64,000 nt of DNA. Source: AAA164-E04 sp964342825 (GTDB taxonomy: Bacteria; Verrucomicrobiota; Verrucomicrobiia; Limisphaerales; AAA164-E04). The notes under the pieces were generated by a model, which ran no database searches, was not told where the DNA came from, and saw nothing but the letters and a program-made list of their open reading frames with translations. Shown here piece after piece: positions 27,244-36,908 of this stretch. The first letter of the stretch is position 1. Each line of letters begins with the position of its first letter. The DNA lies in assembly GCA_964342825.1 (NCBI GenBank), contig CAYFHO010000016.1:12476-76475 (forward strand), written 5' to 3'. A program made the position numbers and the translations under genes.

Positions 27244-28182
27244 ATGTCTATGAAAACAAGATTCCTTTCCCTGTATTGCATGGCCGTTCTTCTCTTATCG
27301 ACAAGCATGAGTACATTGCTATCTGAGGTGAATCAGACAACGCAACATGAGGTCATCGCGCTTTGGGAAGGTAAGCCTCCTGCTCCAAATATGGACCTTC
27401 CACCAGAAATCGACACCACCAAACCTGAGAGCAATCGAGTCGCTGGCCGACGTGTGATCCGTACTGGAAATGTGAGCAGCCCAACTTTGACCGTTTATCA
27501 ACCCGAGGCCGGAAAATCCAACGGAACATCTGTCGTCATATGCCCGGGTGGAGGACATTACATCCTGGCCTGGGATCTGGAGGGAACCGAGGTGGCAGAG
27601 TGGTTGAACGATCTGGGTGTGACTGCATTCATTTTAAAATACAGGGTCCCCTCTCGAGAACGCGAAGGACGTCGATGGATTTCCGCCGTTCAAGATGCGC
27701 AACGAGCAGTCAGTATCGTTCGAAATCAGGCAGGAAAGTGGAACATAGATCCTGATCGGATCGGTGTTTTGGGATTTTCTGCTGGAGGTGAAACAGCGGC
27801 CTTGACCGCTTTTTTAGAAAACCGACAATATGAATCCCGCGACAAAAACGATCAAAGCTCTCATCTACCTAATTTCAGTGCACTCATCTATCCCGCTGGA
27901 TTGGTCAACAAAGACAAGACGGGATTACCGAACCATATAAAAATTCACCCTCAATCTCCACCAGCCTTCATGGCGCATGCATTTGACGATGGTGTTCCTT
28001 TGGAAGGTTGCCTTTTTCTGATGCAGGCTTTGAAAGCTGCAAATGTTGCCTCGGAACTCCACATTTACTCACAAGGAGGTCACGGATATGGGCTCAGGGA
28101 GACAAAGGTGCCCGTAACAACCTGGCACCATCGCTGCGCTGACTGGCTGAGATCAGAGGGTTGGCTGGCCAAGTCAAAATAA
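27244..28182 (+). CDS. secreted alpha/beta hydrolase (acetyl esterase-like)
   Basis: About 312 residues from the ATG at 27244 (a TTG at 27214 is in frame but unlikely; a second ATG is at 27250). A hydrophobic signal (YCMAVLLLSTSMSTLLSE) is followed by an esterase core: oxyanion motif CPGGGH, nucleophile elbow GFSAGGETAAL, acid in HAFDDGVPLEG and His in SQGGHGYGLR. This is the BD-FAE/acetyl-xylan esterase-like group common in polysaccharide-degrading Verrucomicrobiota. Likely acts on acetylated or esterified glycans outside the cytoplasm; substrate unproven. It is a single gene. Confidence 0.85.
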   Translation: MSMKTRFLSLYCMAVLLLSTSMSTLLSEVNQTTQHEVIALWEGKPPAPNMDLPPEIDTTKPESNRVAGRRVIRTGNVSSPTLTVYQPEAGKSNGTSVVICPGGGHYILAWDLEGTEVAEWLNDLGVTAFILKYRVPSREREGRRWISAVQDAQRAVSIVRNQAGKWNIDPDRIGVLGFSAGGETAALTAFLENRQYESRDKNDQSSHLPNFSALIYPAGLVNKDKTGLPNHIKIHPQSPPAFMAHAFDDGVPLEGCLFLMQALKAANVASELHIYSQGGHGYGLRETKVPVTTWHHRCADWLRSEGWLAKSK

Positions 28183-28306
28183 TCTATCCTCCATTTTTCG
28201 TTCGTTCGGGATGGTGTACAGCGCCTGATTGGAATCCTGAAAAAAATTCTTTAGCGGAACCAAAGGACAACCTTTGACCTACCCCTTCGGTTATGGTTTT
28301 GGTTCT

Positions 28307-28516
28307 ATGAAATTATTTTCAGAACACGAGGTAGATATTCGACTCATGAAAGCAGGCAGACGCATCCGAATTGTGGGAACCAGACCTACTATCATGCTTT
28401 CCATTAATGACGTATTCAGAGGCTGGTTTGCCAACCCTGATGACGCATGGAAAGCCCTGGAGGATCGACAAAACCCATCGACATCAAAACCCCTGAACGA
28501 TTTCAGTCGAAGATAA
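28307..28516 (+). CDS. possible small protein, unknown
   Basis: The only open frame in the 28183-28555 gap: 69 residues from the ATG at 28307 (the frame is open from about 28250). The composition is protein-like with charged residues and a DVFRGWFANPDDAWKALED stretch, but there is no signal peptide, no known motif and no evident ribosome site. It runs convergently to the pilin-like gene and may be a remnant or a chance frame. Confidence 0.3.
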   Translation: MKLFSEHEVDIRLMKAGRRIRIVGTRPTIMLSINDVFRGWFANPDDAWKALEDRQNPSTSKPLNDFSRR

Positions 28517-28555
28517 GGTCTAGAATTTCGCGATATAAAACCGGTTATGAAGCGA

Positions 28556-29329
28556 TCAGGGGCCAGCTGGCATTTCAACATCCGAACGTCGTTGATAATC
28601 TCGATGCCAGTTTTGCATCCATAGCTGCTGTAATCGAATGTATCCGACATGACCATCGGTATAGGCCAGGTTGATCCCTTTGTTGTGTCGATCTACAAAA
28701 TACCTTCTCATGCCTTGAGAATTATCACCACCTTCATAATTGGGTGGAGGGGTGTTATCGGTACGTGGCCAGGCATCGACCCAGTTACCATCGCCGTAAA
28801 GTGGCACATCGGCACTACTGTTTAAATACATGCCCCAGTAACGATTGCGTTCTTCGGTCGTTTTCGGTTCGTAATAGCTGCCCATCGGCCACTGCATCCA
28901 TGAATTAATGGTATAGCTACCTTCCGCCTTACTCCTTGCAAACTGTCCCCACCAAAAACTCCAATTCGTTTTACTATCACCGGGGCCATCCCTTTGAGAC
29001 CGATTCTTTACCGAAGGACAAATAATCGTCTGCATGGAACCATTGTATTTTTGCTGAGGATCATCAACATAGGAACTGTCTCCCATGTAGGGTGCAATAG
29101 CATGGAACCAATAAGGCTGCCCGGGTCCAAGCACCGGAAGGACCTTATCTTCATGATCATCAGCATAAAGAATCGTAGCCAATGCAACCTGACGCAGGTT
29201 ATTGACACATTTGATGGTCTTTGCCTTGGATTTAGCACGGCTCAATGCGGGCAAAAGCATTCCAGCCAATATGGCAATGATAGCAATCACCACCAATAGT
29301 TCGATGAGAGTGAATCCTTTTCTTTTCAT
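28556..29329 (-). CDS. pilin-like secreted protein with N-methylation leader
   Basis: From the ATG at 29329, which has a good ribosome site (GGAG, 7 nt upstream), it is 257 residues: MKRKGFTLIELLVV leader with the conserved Glu of prepilin substrates, one membrane helix, LLPALSRAKSKAKT, then a globular domain with the closing motif HNKGINLAYTDGHVGYI (H-x9-DG type). A longer upstream reading (to 29389) would bury the leader and is unlikely. It is 62 nt after the secreted protein at 29392-31035, so the two may be cotranscribed. Confidence 0.88.
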   Translation of the reverse strand: MKRKGFTLIELLVVIAIIAILAGMLLPALSRAKSKAKTIKCVNNLRQVALATILYADDHEDKVLPVLGPGQPYWFHAIAPYMGDSSYVDDPQQKYNGSMQTIICPSVKNRSQRDGPGDSKTNWSFWWGQFARSKAEGSYTINSWMQWPMGSYYEPKTTEERNRYWGMYLNSSADVPLYGDGNWVDAWPRTDNTPPPNYEGGDNSQGMRRYFVDRHNKGINLAYTDGHVGYIRLQQLWMQNWHRDYQRRSDVEMPAGP

Positions 29330-29391
29330 GGAGTGACTCCGATCCTGTTGGATAAACTTGAAATAGCCAAGATCGAAATAAGGTAACAATC

Positions 29392-31035
29392 CTACTCTTC
29401 AATGACGGCGAAGAACTCATTTCCTACTTTCAAAGGATACAGTCGTTTCGCTCTCTGACCTGTCCCAGAAAATACTTCGGCCTCTGTTAAATTGTTGAGT
29501 GCTCCGCCTCTGAGTAACCGGTAGCTTTTACCCGGTTTGGTTTCGAATTCGATGGAGAGCATGCTTTGGGCGGCTAACTCAACAGAAAGCGGGGCAGTCC
29601 CAATTTCTTGATCGCGATCGGGCTGGATGATCCCTCCGCGGATCCACTGCCTGCGAGTGACCTCAAAATCCTCTGCAACCTTAGTCAATGCGTAAATGTA
29701 GGTTCCATCTTCACGGATTTGGATAACTGGAAGTGCTTCTGCCTGTATTGGTAAAACACCTGAATCGTTGAGCAACCGAACATTCGTCGCAATTGAGAAA
29801 TCAGGATTGAATTCCATTAAACGGGTTGCTTTGACATCAGGCAAATCATCCTCGAAAACGAGAACTATCCTTCCTTGCTCAGTCATATCCAAATCAAAAT
29901 TGGATTGCCCACCGATTTCAATATCATGTGAAGAAAAGATCTCCGATGGCACATCATTTTCGGGATAAAAACGACCTTCAAAGGTGGAACTGTAAGTCCT
30001 GGAAGGAGGATCTTCATCCTCTCCTAGCTCATGCATTACGGTGTGATTGGTCATCACGACAAATCCATGTCCTGCCATTTTTTTGACCCTAGGTGGTAGA
30101 TGTTCGTGTCCAACTTCTAATTCTTCGTGGCGCAACACCAAATGAGAATCCAATGCATTTCCCTCGGGATCGTATACAGCTGCCTTTAAATCAATAGATA
30201 ATTCACGGTGTGGAAATTCGGGAAAATACCGATGCAGCCAAGTCACCACAAAACCACCCTCATCATCCATACTGACTCTGACATCGGATTGGGATTGGTG
30301 AGGAGGCACTTCCTGAGGGGTCACTCTGATGCGAGGTCCCGCTTTGCGACTGCGCGAATCAAAACGTTGGGCGTAGATCACCGAACGTGCATCATATAAA
30401 TCAATGCTTTCACTCCATACCACGACGAAGCTTCCGTCCGGAGCCATATCTACATCGAAAGTCATTATGATCGCTGAATCCTCAACATTGCTGCCGGTTC
30501 TGATGACCGTTTCCACATCCGTACGTGCTCTTCCATTTGAATCAAAACGTCGAAAACTGATGTACGGGTTCGCACCAGATCCTGGTCTCACGCCCCAAAA
30601 ACATGTAAAATTTCCACGTCGATCCGATTTAACCACTGATCTTCCTGAAAAAGCAGCACCCGAATATACCTCAAATGCTTCAGTCATAGCCGAACCATCG
30701 GAGTGAAACAGACGAGCGAACAAGTGCGAAGCGGGTACTTGAGGTAAAGAGCTGGGAGATCCATTCAACAAATCCCATCTGAGGCGAGTGAAGAGGATCA
30801 TGAACTCTCCAGAGTCAGAGGCTGCTATTGAGGGTCGGATACCATTCTCAGTGAATGTTTGACTGGTAAGATCCATTCCTTGAGCCTGACGTCCGTTAAT
30901 AGAAAAAGCCAAAGCAAGGCAGAAAACGAATCGTGACGCCACCCAATGCATGATAAGGCGGTGCATTCTAGAAAACCTCGATCCGGTAGAACCCTTCGAG
31001 CCAGCATCGTTGCCAGAGAAAAACGTGGGAGTCAT
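29392..31035 (-). CDS. large secreted protein with propeller-like repeats, unknown
   Basis: A 547-residue protein of unrecognised function. If started at 30966 (MHRLIMHW) it has an evident signal peptide (FVFCLALAFSINGRQAQG); the upstream ATG at 31035 adds 23 residues that look non-coding. The body repeats a unit of the form G-x-F-V-V-x-W (GNFTCFWG, GSFVVVWSES, GGFVVTWLHR, GHGFVVMTN, GRIVLVFED), spaced about 60-70 residues, which suggests a six- or seven-bladed beta-propeller. The C-terminus resembles a short LSIEFETKPGKSYRLLRG module. Probably extracellular; no catalytic residues seen. Confidence 0.7.
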   Translation of the reverse strand: MTPTFFSGNDAGSKGSTGSRFSRMHRLIMHWVASRFVFCLALAFSINGRQAQGMDLTSQTFTENGIRPSIAASDSGEFMILFTRLRWDLLNGSPSSLPQVPASHLFARLFHSDGSAMTEAFEVYSGAAFSGRSVVKSDRRGNFTCFWGVRPGSGANPYISFRRFDSNGRARTDVETVIRTGSNVEDSAIIMTFDVDMAPDGSFVVVWSESIDLYDARSVIYAQRFDSRSRKAGPRIRVTPQEVPPHQSQSDVRVSMDDEGGFVVTWLHRYFPEFPHRELSIDLKAAVYDPEGNALDSHLVLRHEELEVGHEHLPPRVKKMAGHGFVVMTNHTVMHELGEDEDPPSRTYSSTFEGRFYPENDVPSEIFSSHDIEIGGQSNFDLDMTEQGRIVLVFEDDLPDVKATRLMEFNPDFSIATNVRLLNDSGVLPIQAEALPVIQIREDGTYIYALTKVAEDFEVTRRQWIRGGIIQPDRDQEIGTAPLSVELAAQSMLSIEFETKPGKSYRLLRGGALNNLTEAEVFSGTGQRAKRLYPLKVGNEFFAVIEE

Positions 31036-31220
31036 AACTGATTGACAGCAAAACCAATGCCAATATTTAAGTAGGCATGGATTAATAAATCTAACTTATA
31101 AGTGAGCTACAACGGAAGATTTGGAAAACTGGCGATTCGCAAAAATCCTGGTTTAAACCGCTAAACTAGGACTTGCCACCTTCATAGGTTCGATTTACAT
31201 TCTTCTCTCTGCAACGACAT

Positions 31221-31307
31221 GCCGGCGTGGCGGAATTGGCAGACGCGCTAGACTCAAAATCTGGTTCTCGCAAGGGAGTGGGGGTTCGAGCCCCTCCGCC
31301 GGTACCA
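31221..31307 (+). tRNA. tRNA-Leu (CAA)
   Basis: A complete 87-nt cloverleaf: acceptor GCCGGCG pairs with CGCCGGT, D-loop with GG, anticodon loop CTCAAAA giving anticodon CAA, a long variable arm (GTTCTCGCAAGGGAGTG) as in class II tRNAs, T-loop GGTTCGAGCCC, discriminator A and an encoded CCA end. The GDPD gene begins just downstream. Confidence 0.95.
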
Positions 31308-31347
31308 AGTTACCTTGGGAGTTTTAACACCAAATCTTCTCCAATTT

Positions 31348-32253
31348 ATGATGGGTCCCATGACAGTCCTCTTCCGTCCGGCGCTCATTGCGCGAGTGAT
31401 CTGCTTCGTGTTAATTCAGGTCATTTGGATGACCACCTTGTTCATCAACCTGGAAGCTCAGAGTCCTGCTTTTAACTTTTTAACCGATCGCGATGCCATT
31501 CAAAAAATCCGTCCTATTCTCATCGCTCACCGCGGGGGCGTCGTTGGGGAAGACGCTGCTGAGTGCTCGCTGATTGCATTACGTCGTGCCGCCAAAGAGG
31601 GATACCACATGGTGGAATTGGATATCAGGCGGAGCGTCGATGGTATTCCCATTCTGTTCCACGACAGGGCACTTCTTAAGGCATGCGGCAAAAAAGGATC
31701 GGTCGAGTCCATGAGGGCAGAACAGTTAACAGCTATCCATTACATCAAGGGAAGTGATCACATCGTCACCGTGGATACCGCATTGGGTGTTTGTCGATCC
31801 TTGGGACTTGGGGTGATGTTGGATTTTAAATCAGGCCGCAATGATTTGATCTTTTTAAAACGGGTGGATGAACTACTTGAACGGCATCAACTTCGTGGTG
31901 CCACCATCACCTTTTCAGGCGATGAACCCATCAGAAAGACTCTGAAGGGAGTCTTATTCACGCCAACCGAAAGCGAAATGTTGCGACTAAGAAATGGTGA
32001 CCAGGTAGATCTCCGAAACAGATTTTGGTTTGGTTTACCGCATCAGTTGAAAGCTGAAGATATTCTCCATTTGAAAGCAGCAGGCGCATTCATATTTCCA
32101 GCGATCAACACATTCAGATATCCAGCTGATCGCCATTCGGAATTGGCGAAGTCGGATATCAAACGGCTAATAGAGGCAGGAGTGGATGGCTTCCAGATCG
32201 ATTCAGTTTACAGGGTGCTCTTCGATGAGCTGGGGGTCAGTCCCAACTATTGA
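31348..32253 (+). CDS. glycerophosphodiester phosphodiesterase family protein
   Basis: About 301 residues from the ATG at 31348 (31351 and 31360 are alternatives). A hydrophobic N-terminus (LIARVICFVLIQVIWMTTLFIN) suggests export. GDPD signatures: IAHRGGVVGEDAAECS with the catalytic His, ELDIRRSVDGIPILFHD with the metal-binding residues, and LGVMLDFKSG. It would hydrolyse glycerophosphodiesters or related phospholipid or teichoic-type diesters outside the cytoplasm. The last six codons (GVSPNY) and the TGA stop lie inside a REP-like repeat, so the natural C-terminus has probably been replaced. Confidence 0.8.
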   Translation: MMGPMTVLFRPALIARVICFVLIQVIWMTTLFINLEAQSPAFNFLTDRDAIQKIRPILIAHRGGVVGEDAAECSLIALRRAAKEGYHMVELDIRRSVDGIPILFHDRALLKACGKKGSVESMRAEQLTAIHYIKGSDHIVTVDTALGVCRSLGLGVMLDFKSGRNDLIFLKRVDELLERHQLRGATITFSGDEPIRKTLKGVLFTPTESEMLRLRNGDQVDLRNRFWFGLPHQLKAEDILHLKAAGAFIFPAINTFRYPADRHSELAKSDIKRLIEAGVDGFQIDSVYRVLFDELGVSPNY

Positions 32254-32256
32254 AAC
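32233..32256. repeat. REP-like half repeat (left arm) inside the GDPD 3' end
   Basis: The left arm GGGGTCAGTCCCAACTATTG with one or two changes at its inner end. It overlaps the last codons of the GDPD gene and provides its TGA stop. The right arm is absent. Confidence 0.9.
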
Positions 32257-32312
32257 TGTTATAGCCCCATTTCAGAAGTGACTTTTCTTTTTTGTCAGCT
32301 AAAAGTTGTCGT

Positions 32313-33806
32313 ATGAATCCAATGCATTACCTGGCAATCCTTTGGGGTGCGTTCTTGCTTCCTTTGTCCAATGAGGCTGCGAAACCCAAACCGAATATCC
32401 TTATTGTTACAGTGGATGATATGAGTTGTGATTCGGTGGGAGCGTTTGGTTGTGAATTGCCTGGTACGACACCCCATATTGATAAGCTTGCTGAGCAGGG
32501 CCTTCGTTATCACTACGCTCATGTCCAAACTGGAAGCTGTTACCCATGCCGTAACGTCCTGTTTTCCGGCCGCTATTCTCACAGTACGGGTGTGGAAGGT
32601 TTTTATCAGGTGAATAACACGGATTACCCGCACATGGTGGACCTGATGAAAGAGGGTGGATATTTCGTGGCCATAAGGGGGAAGGCTTCTCATTCGACGC
32701 CCTACCAACCTTATGCATGGGATGAAGATCTGACGATATTGAGCGGAGAAAAGCAGCATACCAAAGATCCTGATTCTTATTATCGATCCACCAAACGCGG
32801 AATTGAGCTTGCGACCAAATCCGGAAAGCCATTTTGTTTGAGCATCAATATTTCAGATCCTCACAAACCATTTTACTCGATGAATGGAAAAGGGGATATT
32901 GTCGAGGATCCATACAGACCCACCAAGGTTTTTACTCCGGAGGAAGTTCCCATACCTGGATTTCTATTTGACCATCCGGATGTGCGCTTGGAGCTGGCGC
33001 ATTACTACTCGTCGGTACGGCGGGCAGATGATTGTTTTGGAAACGTCATGAGGGCACTTGACGAATCAGGTATGCGTGACAACACCGTTATCTTTTTCTT
33101 ATCAGACCATGGGATGCCTCTTCCATTTGCAAAAACCGCCGTATGGAACCATAGCACAAGGACACCCTGGATCGTTTCCTGGGCAGGTGTGACAACAGCG
33201 GGTGCTATTGACAAGAATCACATGATTTCCAGTGTGGATCTTTTGCCAACGCTTCTGGATATTGCAGGTATTGTCCATCCAGAGGGGTTTGATGGTCGTT
33301 CGTTTTTACCGACCATTCATGGAGAAAAACAAAGTGACCGCGAACACGTATATAAATTTCATAACGAAAATTCAGGTAGAAATCGGAGCCCCATGAGGAG
33401 CATTCAATCCAAACGTTTTGGGTATATCTTCAATCCATGGTCGGATGGAAAGCGAATTTTCAAAACGGCCACGAGGGGAACCATGACTTTTCGAGCGATG
33501 CAAAAATTGGCAACAACAGACCCTCAAATCGCAAATAGACTTAAATTATTGGAGTATGGGACGCCTGAAGAATTTTACGACTACGAATCAGATCCTGATG
33601 CATTGAACAATTTGATCAATGATCCAAATTATCAGGAACAGATCAATCAACATCGGGCAATCATGCTGAGATATATGAAGGACTCAAATGACCATGCGCT
33701 GGATGCTTTTCAACATCGGCATCATCCGAACATAGTTTCAGCTTATGTGGACCGCAAACAAGCCGAAGCCGACGCACGCCGCAAAGCCGCAAGAAAGGCC
33801 AGATAA
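32313..33806 (+). CDS. secreted sulfatase (type I, formylglycine)
   Basis: About 497 residues from the ATG at 32313 (signal peptide YLAILWGAFLLPLSNEAA). Calcium-binding Asp35 and Asp36 are in VTVDDMS. The FGly motif is CYPCRNVLFSGR (Cys76 to Arg80), which fits the minimal CxPxR that FGE recognises, though the usual Ser at the fourth position is Cys. Further sulfatase segments include FLSDHGMPLPFAKTAVWNHSTR and SSVDLLPTLLDIAGI. Likely cleaves sulfate esters of algal or marine polysaccharides. It is followed by a complete REP-like palindrome 8 nt past the stop. Confidence 0.9.
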   Translation: MNPMHYLAILWGAFLLPLSNEAAKPKPNILIVTVDDMSCDSVGAFGCELPGTTPHIDKLAEQGLRYHYAHVQTGSCYPCRNVLFSGRYSHSTGVEGFYQVNNTDYPHMVDLMKEGGYFVAIRGKASHSTPYQPYAWDEDLTILSGEKQHTKDPDSYYRSTKRGIELATKSGKPFCLSINISDPHKPFYSMNGKGDIVEDPYRPTKVFTPEEVPIPGFLFDHPDVRLELAHYYSSVRRADDCFGNVMRALDESGMRDNTVIFFLSDHGMPLPFAKTAVWNHSTRTPWIVSWAGVTTAGAIDKNHMISSVDLLPTLLDIAGIVHPEGFDGRSFLPTIHGEKQSDREHVYKFHNENSGRNRSPMRSIQSKRFGYIFNPWSDGKRIFKTATRGTMTFRAMQKLATTDPQIANRLKLLEYGTPEEFYDYESDPDALNNLINDPNYQEQINQHRAIMLRYMKDSNDHALDAFQHRHHPNIVSAYVDRKQAEADARRKAARKAR

Positions 33807-33813
33807 ACCACGT

Positions 33814-33866
33814 GGGGTCAGTCCCAACTATTGACACAAAAAGTGTCAATAGTTGGGACTGACCCC
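33814..33866. repeat. complete REP-like palindrome, copy 2
   Basis: Two perfect 24-nt arms (33814-33837 and 33843-33866) around an AAAAA loop, 8 nt after the sulfatase stop and before lepA. An open frame through its right arm could prolong lepA at the N-terminus, but the family start lies at 33934. Confidence 0.95.
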
Positions 33867-33933
33867 TAAAGTGGGTGTCTTTTATCTTTTCTTGTGGCTG
33901 ATCAGCATTACTCTCTGGCTGCTACGTATTGGC

Positions 33934-35724
33934 ATGCAAACGGAATTTATAAGAAATTTTAGCATTATCGCACATATCGACCACGGCAAGACAACCTTGT
34001 CGGATCGACTGTTGCACATGACGGGGACGATATCGGATCGAGAAATGCAGGCTCAATTGCTGGATTCGATGGATTTGGAAAGGGAGCGAGGTATCACCAT
34101 CAAGGCACATCCTGTCACGATGTATTACGATGCCAAAGATGGTCAGAAGTACGAATTAAACCTGATCGACACTCCTGGTCATGTCGACTTTTCTTACGAA
34201 GTATCTCGAAGCATGAGTGCCTGTGAAGGGGCCTTGTTGATTATTGATGCTGCTCAAGGTGTGGAAGCGCAAACGGTGGCTAATCTTCATTTGGCGATGA
34301 AGCAGAATCTTTTTATCATTCCAGTAATTAATAAGATTGATTTACCTCATGCCAACGTAGAGCAGGTCCTGAATCAGCTGGAAGACATTCTCGCCATACC
34401 CCGTGAAGATGCAATCGCAGCCAGCGCCAAAAAAGGGATAGGAATTGCGGATATTCTGGAGGCTATTGTGAAAAGGGTTCCACCCCCCAAAGCAACTGGT
34501 GCGGCCAGTGCACAAGCTTTATTGTTTGACTCCTATTACGACACATATCGTGGAGTGGTTACCCACGTGCGCGTTTTCAATGGTGGACTGAAGGCTGGTA
34601 TGAATGTGAAGTTGCTGCATTCAGGAAAGACAGTCGAAATTAAAGAAGTGGGGAGTTTCAACCCCAAACCATATGCGCGCAAGGAGTTGACTGCTGGTGA
34701 GACTGGTTATTTCACTGCCAACATCAAGAGTCCGATGGACATCAAAATGGGGGATACTCTGACCGATGCCAAAAAACCTTCTCCACCATTGCCTGGGTTT
34801 CAAGAGATTCATCCCATGGTTTATAGTGGAATCTATCCTATTAACACCGCCGATTACGAGCACCTCAAGGCAAACTTGGCCAAGCTGCAATTGAATGATT
34901 CAGCATTTGTGTACCAACAGGAAACATCTGTGGCCCTGGGTTTTGGTTTCCGATGCGGGTTCCTTGGATTGCTGCACCTGGAGATTATCCAGGAGCGGCT
35001 CCGGCGCGAATTCGAAATGGATATCATCGCAACCTACCCAAGTGTGGTATACCGCGTACAGATGACCGATGGAGAAATCAAAGAGGTGGATAATCCTGCA
35101 CATTTACCTGCAGTCAACCACATAGAGACCATTGAGGAACCCATGGTGAAATCTTTCATCATTTGTCCCAATGGTTACATCGGAGACATGATGGCCCTGG
35201 TTTCCGAAAAACGAGGATTGCTGGTTCATACGGAGACTCTGGACGACGCCAGAGTCATGTTGACGTGTCGGATTCCATTGAATGAAATCCTGATCGATTT
35301 TCATGATCGTATCAAAAGTTTGACCCGTGGCTATGGTTCCATGGATTATGAATACGACGGCTATGACGTTTCAGACATGGTCAAGCTTGACATGCTCGTC
35401 AATAGTGAATCGGTCGATGCTTTTTCATGCATTGTTCATCGTTCTAAAGCAGAATTTCGTGGACGAGCATTGGCTGCGAAACTATCTGAAGTCATACCGC
35501 GCCAACAATTTCAGGTAGCCATTCAAGCAGCGATAGGTGGAAAGATTGTGGCTCGAGAAACCGTAAGAGCCCTAAGAAAAGACGTCACAGCCAAGTGCTA
35601 TGGAGGTGACATTACACGAAAGCGCAAGCTCTTGGAGAAACAAAAAGAGGGTAAGAAACGTATGAAATCGGTGGGATCTGTGAACATCCCTCAGGAAGCC
35701 TTTGTGCAGGTCTTAAAATCATGA
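33934..35724 (+). CDS. lepA: elongation factor 4
   Basis: A 596-residue GTPase that back-translocates ribosomes or acts in ribosome biogenesis. From the chosen ATG the protein starts MQTEFIRNFSIIAHIDHGK as in known LepA, with P-loop AHIDHGKTTL, the effector GITIKAHP, DTPGHVDF and NKIDLPHA. The C-terminal LepA-specific domain (KRMKSVGSVNIPQEAF) is complete. Upstream in-frame TTG codons overlap the REP-like palindrome and are rejected as starts. The stop overlaps the lepB ATG by 4 nt. Confidence 0.97.
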   Translation: MQTEFIRNFSIIAHIDHGKTTLSDRLLHMTGTISDREMQAQLLDSMDLERERGITIKAHPVTMYYDAKDGQKYELNLIDTPGHVDFSYEVSRSMSACEGALLIIDAAQGVEAQTVANLHLAMKQNLFIIPVINKIDLPHANVEQVLNQLEDILAIPREDAIAASAKKGIGIADILEAIVKRVPPPKATGAASAQALLFDSYYDTYRGVVTHVRVFNGGLKAGMNVKLLHSGKTVEIKEVGSFNPKPYARKELTAGETGYFTANIKSPMDIKMGDTLTDAKKPSPPLPGFQEIHPMVYSGIYPINTADYEHLKANLAKLQLNDSAFVYQQETSVALGFGFRCGFLGLLHLEIIQERLRREFEMDIIATYPSVVYRVQMTDGEIKEVDNPAHLPAVNHIETIEEPMVKSFIICPNGYIGDMMALVSEKRGLLVHTETLDDARVMLTCRIPLNEILIDFHDRIKSLTRGYGSMDYEYDGYDVSDMVKLDMLVNSESVDAFSCIVHRSKAEFRGRALAAKLSEVIPRQQFQVAIQAAIGGKIVARETVRALRKDVTAKCYGGDITRKRKLLEKQKEGKKRMKSVGSVNIPQEAFVQVLKS

Positions 35725-36908
35725 TTACTTTTGCAATACGCTGGTTGACATCTAAAAAAGTCCGGACGGCGGTCCAGATGAGGCATCATGTCTGGAAATA
35801 TCTAAACGCTCAGCGCGACTTGATGCAGCCCCAGGCTGTTGAATCACTGGAAGAAGCTATTCAGAAGGTCACGGATAGCATTCACCAAAAGGAAGGTGCG
35901 CTCAATTTGGAAGATTCCCTGGATGCGCTCGAAAAGTCAGCCAATCAATGGTTGAAGCCCTATCCGAACGCCGGATTGAGAGAGAATATCGAGGTTTTCC
36001 TTGTTGCAGCCGCTGTGGTACTGGCTTTTCGTTCCTTCTTTTTTCAGCCCATGGCGATTCCATCTGGTTCAGCTCAACCTACTTTTTGGGGAATCACCGA
36101 AGAAAATCTGAGGTTTAAACCAGAAGTCGAAATCCCGACAGGCCTTAAGAAGCTGTATTATTCATGGGTGAAAGGAGAAAAGTATTACCAAGTCAAGGCA
36201 AGGAACTCAGGCACCTTCAGAGCCATTGATGCGAAACCGGTTAGAGTCATTCCTTTTGTCTCGAAGCAACGTTTCATGATCGACAATGAGAAATACACCT
36301 TGTGGTTTCCACCAGACTCATTATGGACTCGTGCCAGTCTACAGAATGGAATGGAATTCAAAGAAGGTGACGATATCATCAAACTCAAGGTTGTCAGCGG
36401 AGACCACCTGTTTGTTGATCGATTTACCTATAATTTTCGCAGACCGGAGCGTGGTGAAACGATTGTTTTTAAATCAACCGGAGTCCCTAAGCTCACACAA
36501 AATACCCACTACATCAAAAGACTTGTTGGCTTGGGTGGTGAAAGGATCCGAATTGGAGACGACCGTCATGCCTACATCAACGGTACTCGACTGGAAGCCA
36601 GTGATCCCGGATTTGAAATGGTGTATTCTTTTGGAAACCGACCGCCTCAGGACAGCCGCTACTCCGGGCACGTCAACGGCAAAGTAGCCATAGAAAACGG
36701 GTACCAACACCTGGCCATCAATTCGCTGTTTCCGGATGGAAATACGGAATATAAAATTCGAGACAACCATTATTTCGTCATGGGTGACAACACCATGAAT
36801 AGCTATGACAGCAGGAACTGGTTGGATTTTCCGAGGGAAAAAGTCATTGGAAAACAGTTCTTCGTCTTCTGGCCCATCACCGATCGGTTTGGCTGGCACA
36901 ACAAATAG
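35721..36908 (+). CDS. lepB: signal peptidase I
   Basis: A 395-residue S26-family leader peptidase. Catalytic Ser117 is in PSGSAQPT and the general base Lys266 in THYIKRLVGLGGE; the late box GDNTMNSYDSR is present at about 355-364. A membrane segment lies at about 92-108. Compared with E. coli-type enzymes it has an N-terminal cytoplasmic extension of about 85 residues with a coiled-coil look (AVESLEEAIQKVTDSI) and an insertion of about 100 residues between Ser and Lys boxes. The ATGA overlap with lepA shows translational coupling, a conserved lepA-lepB pairing. Confidence 0.92.
   Translation: MITFAIRWLTSKKVRTAVQMRHHVWKYLNAQRDLMQPQAVESLEEAIQKVTDSIHQKEGALNLEDSLDALEKSANQWLKPYPNAGLRENIEVFLVAAAVVLAFRSFFFQPMAIPSGSAQPTFWGITEENLRFKPEVEIPTGLKKLYYSWVKGEKYYQVKARNSGTFRAIDAKPVRVIPFVSKQRFMIDNEKYTLWFPPDSLWTRASLQNGMEFKEGDDIIKLKVVSGDHLFVDRFTYNFRRPERGETIVFKSTGVPKLTQNTHYIKRLVGLGGERIRIGDDRHAYINGTRLEASDPGFEMVYSFGNRPPQDSRYSGHVNGKVAIENGYQHLAINSLFPDGNTEYKIRDNHYFVMGDNTMNSYDSRNWLDFPREKVIGKQFFVFWPITDRFGWHNK

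Noticed and set aside
33807..33814. CCACGTGG as a further parS site
   Set aside because: Only the eight central bases match; the outer bases of the 16-mer differ, and the site overlaps the start of a REP-like copy.
33853..33933. An N-terminal extension of lepA from a TTG within the REP-like palindrome
   Set aside because: The family N-terminus begins at the ATG 33934 (MQTEFIRNFSIIAHIDHGK), and the added residues would be read from repeat DNA without a ribosome site.
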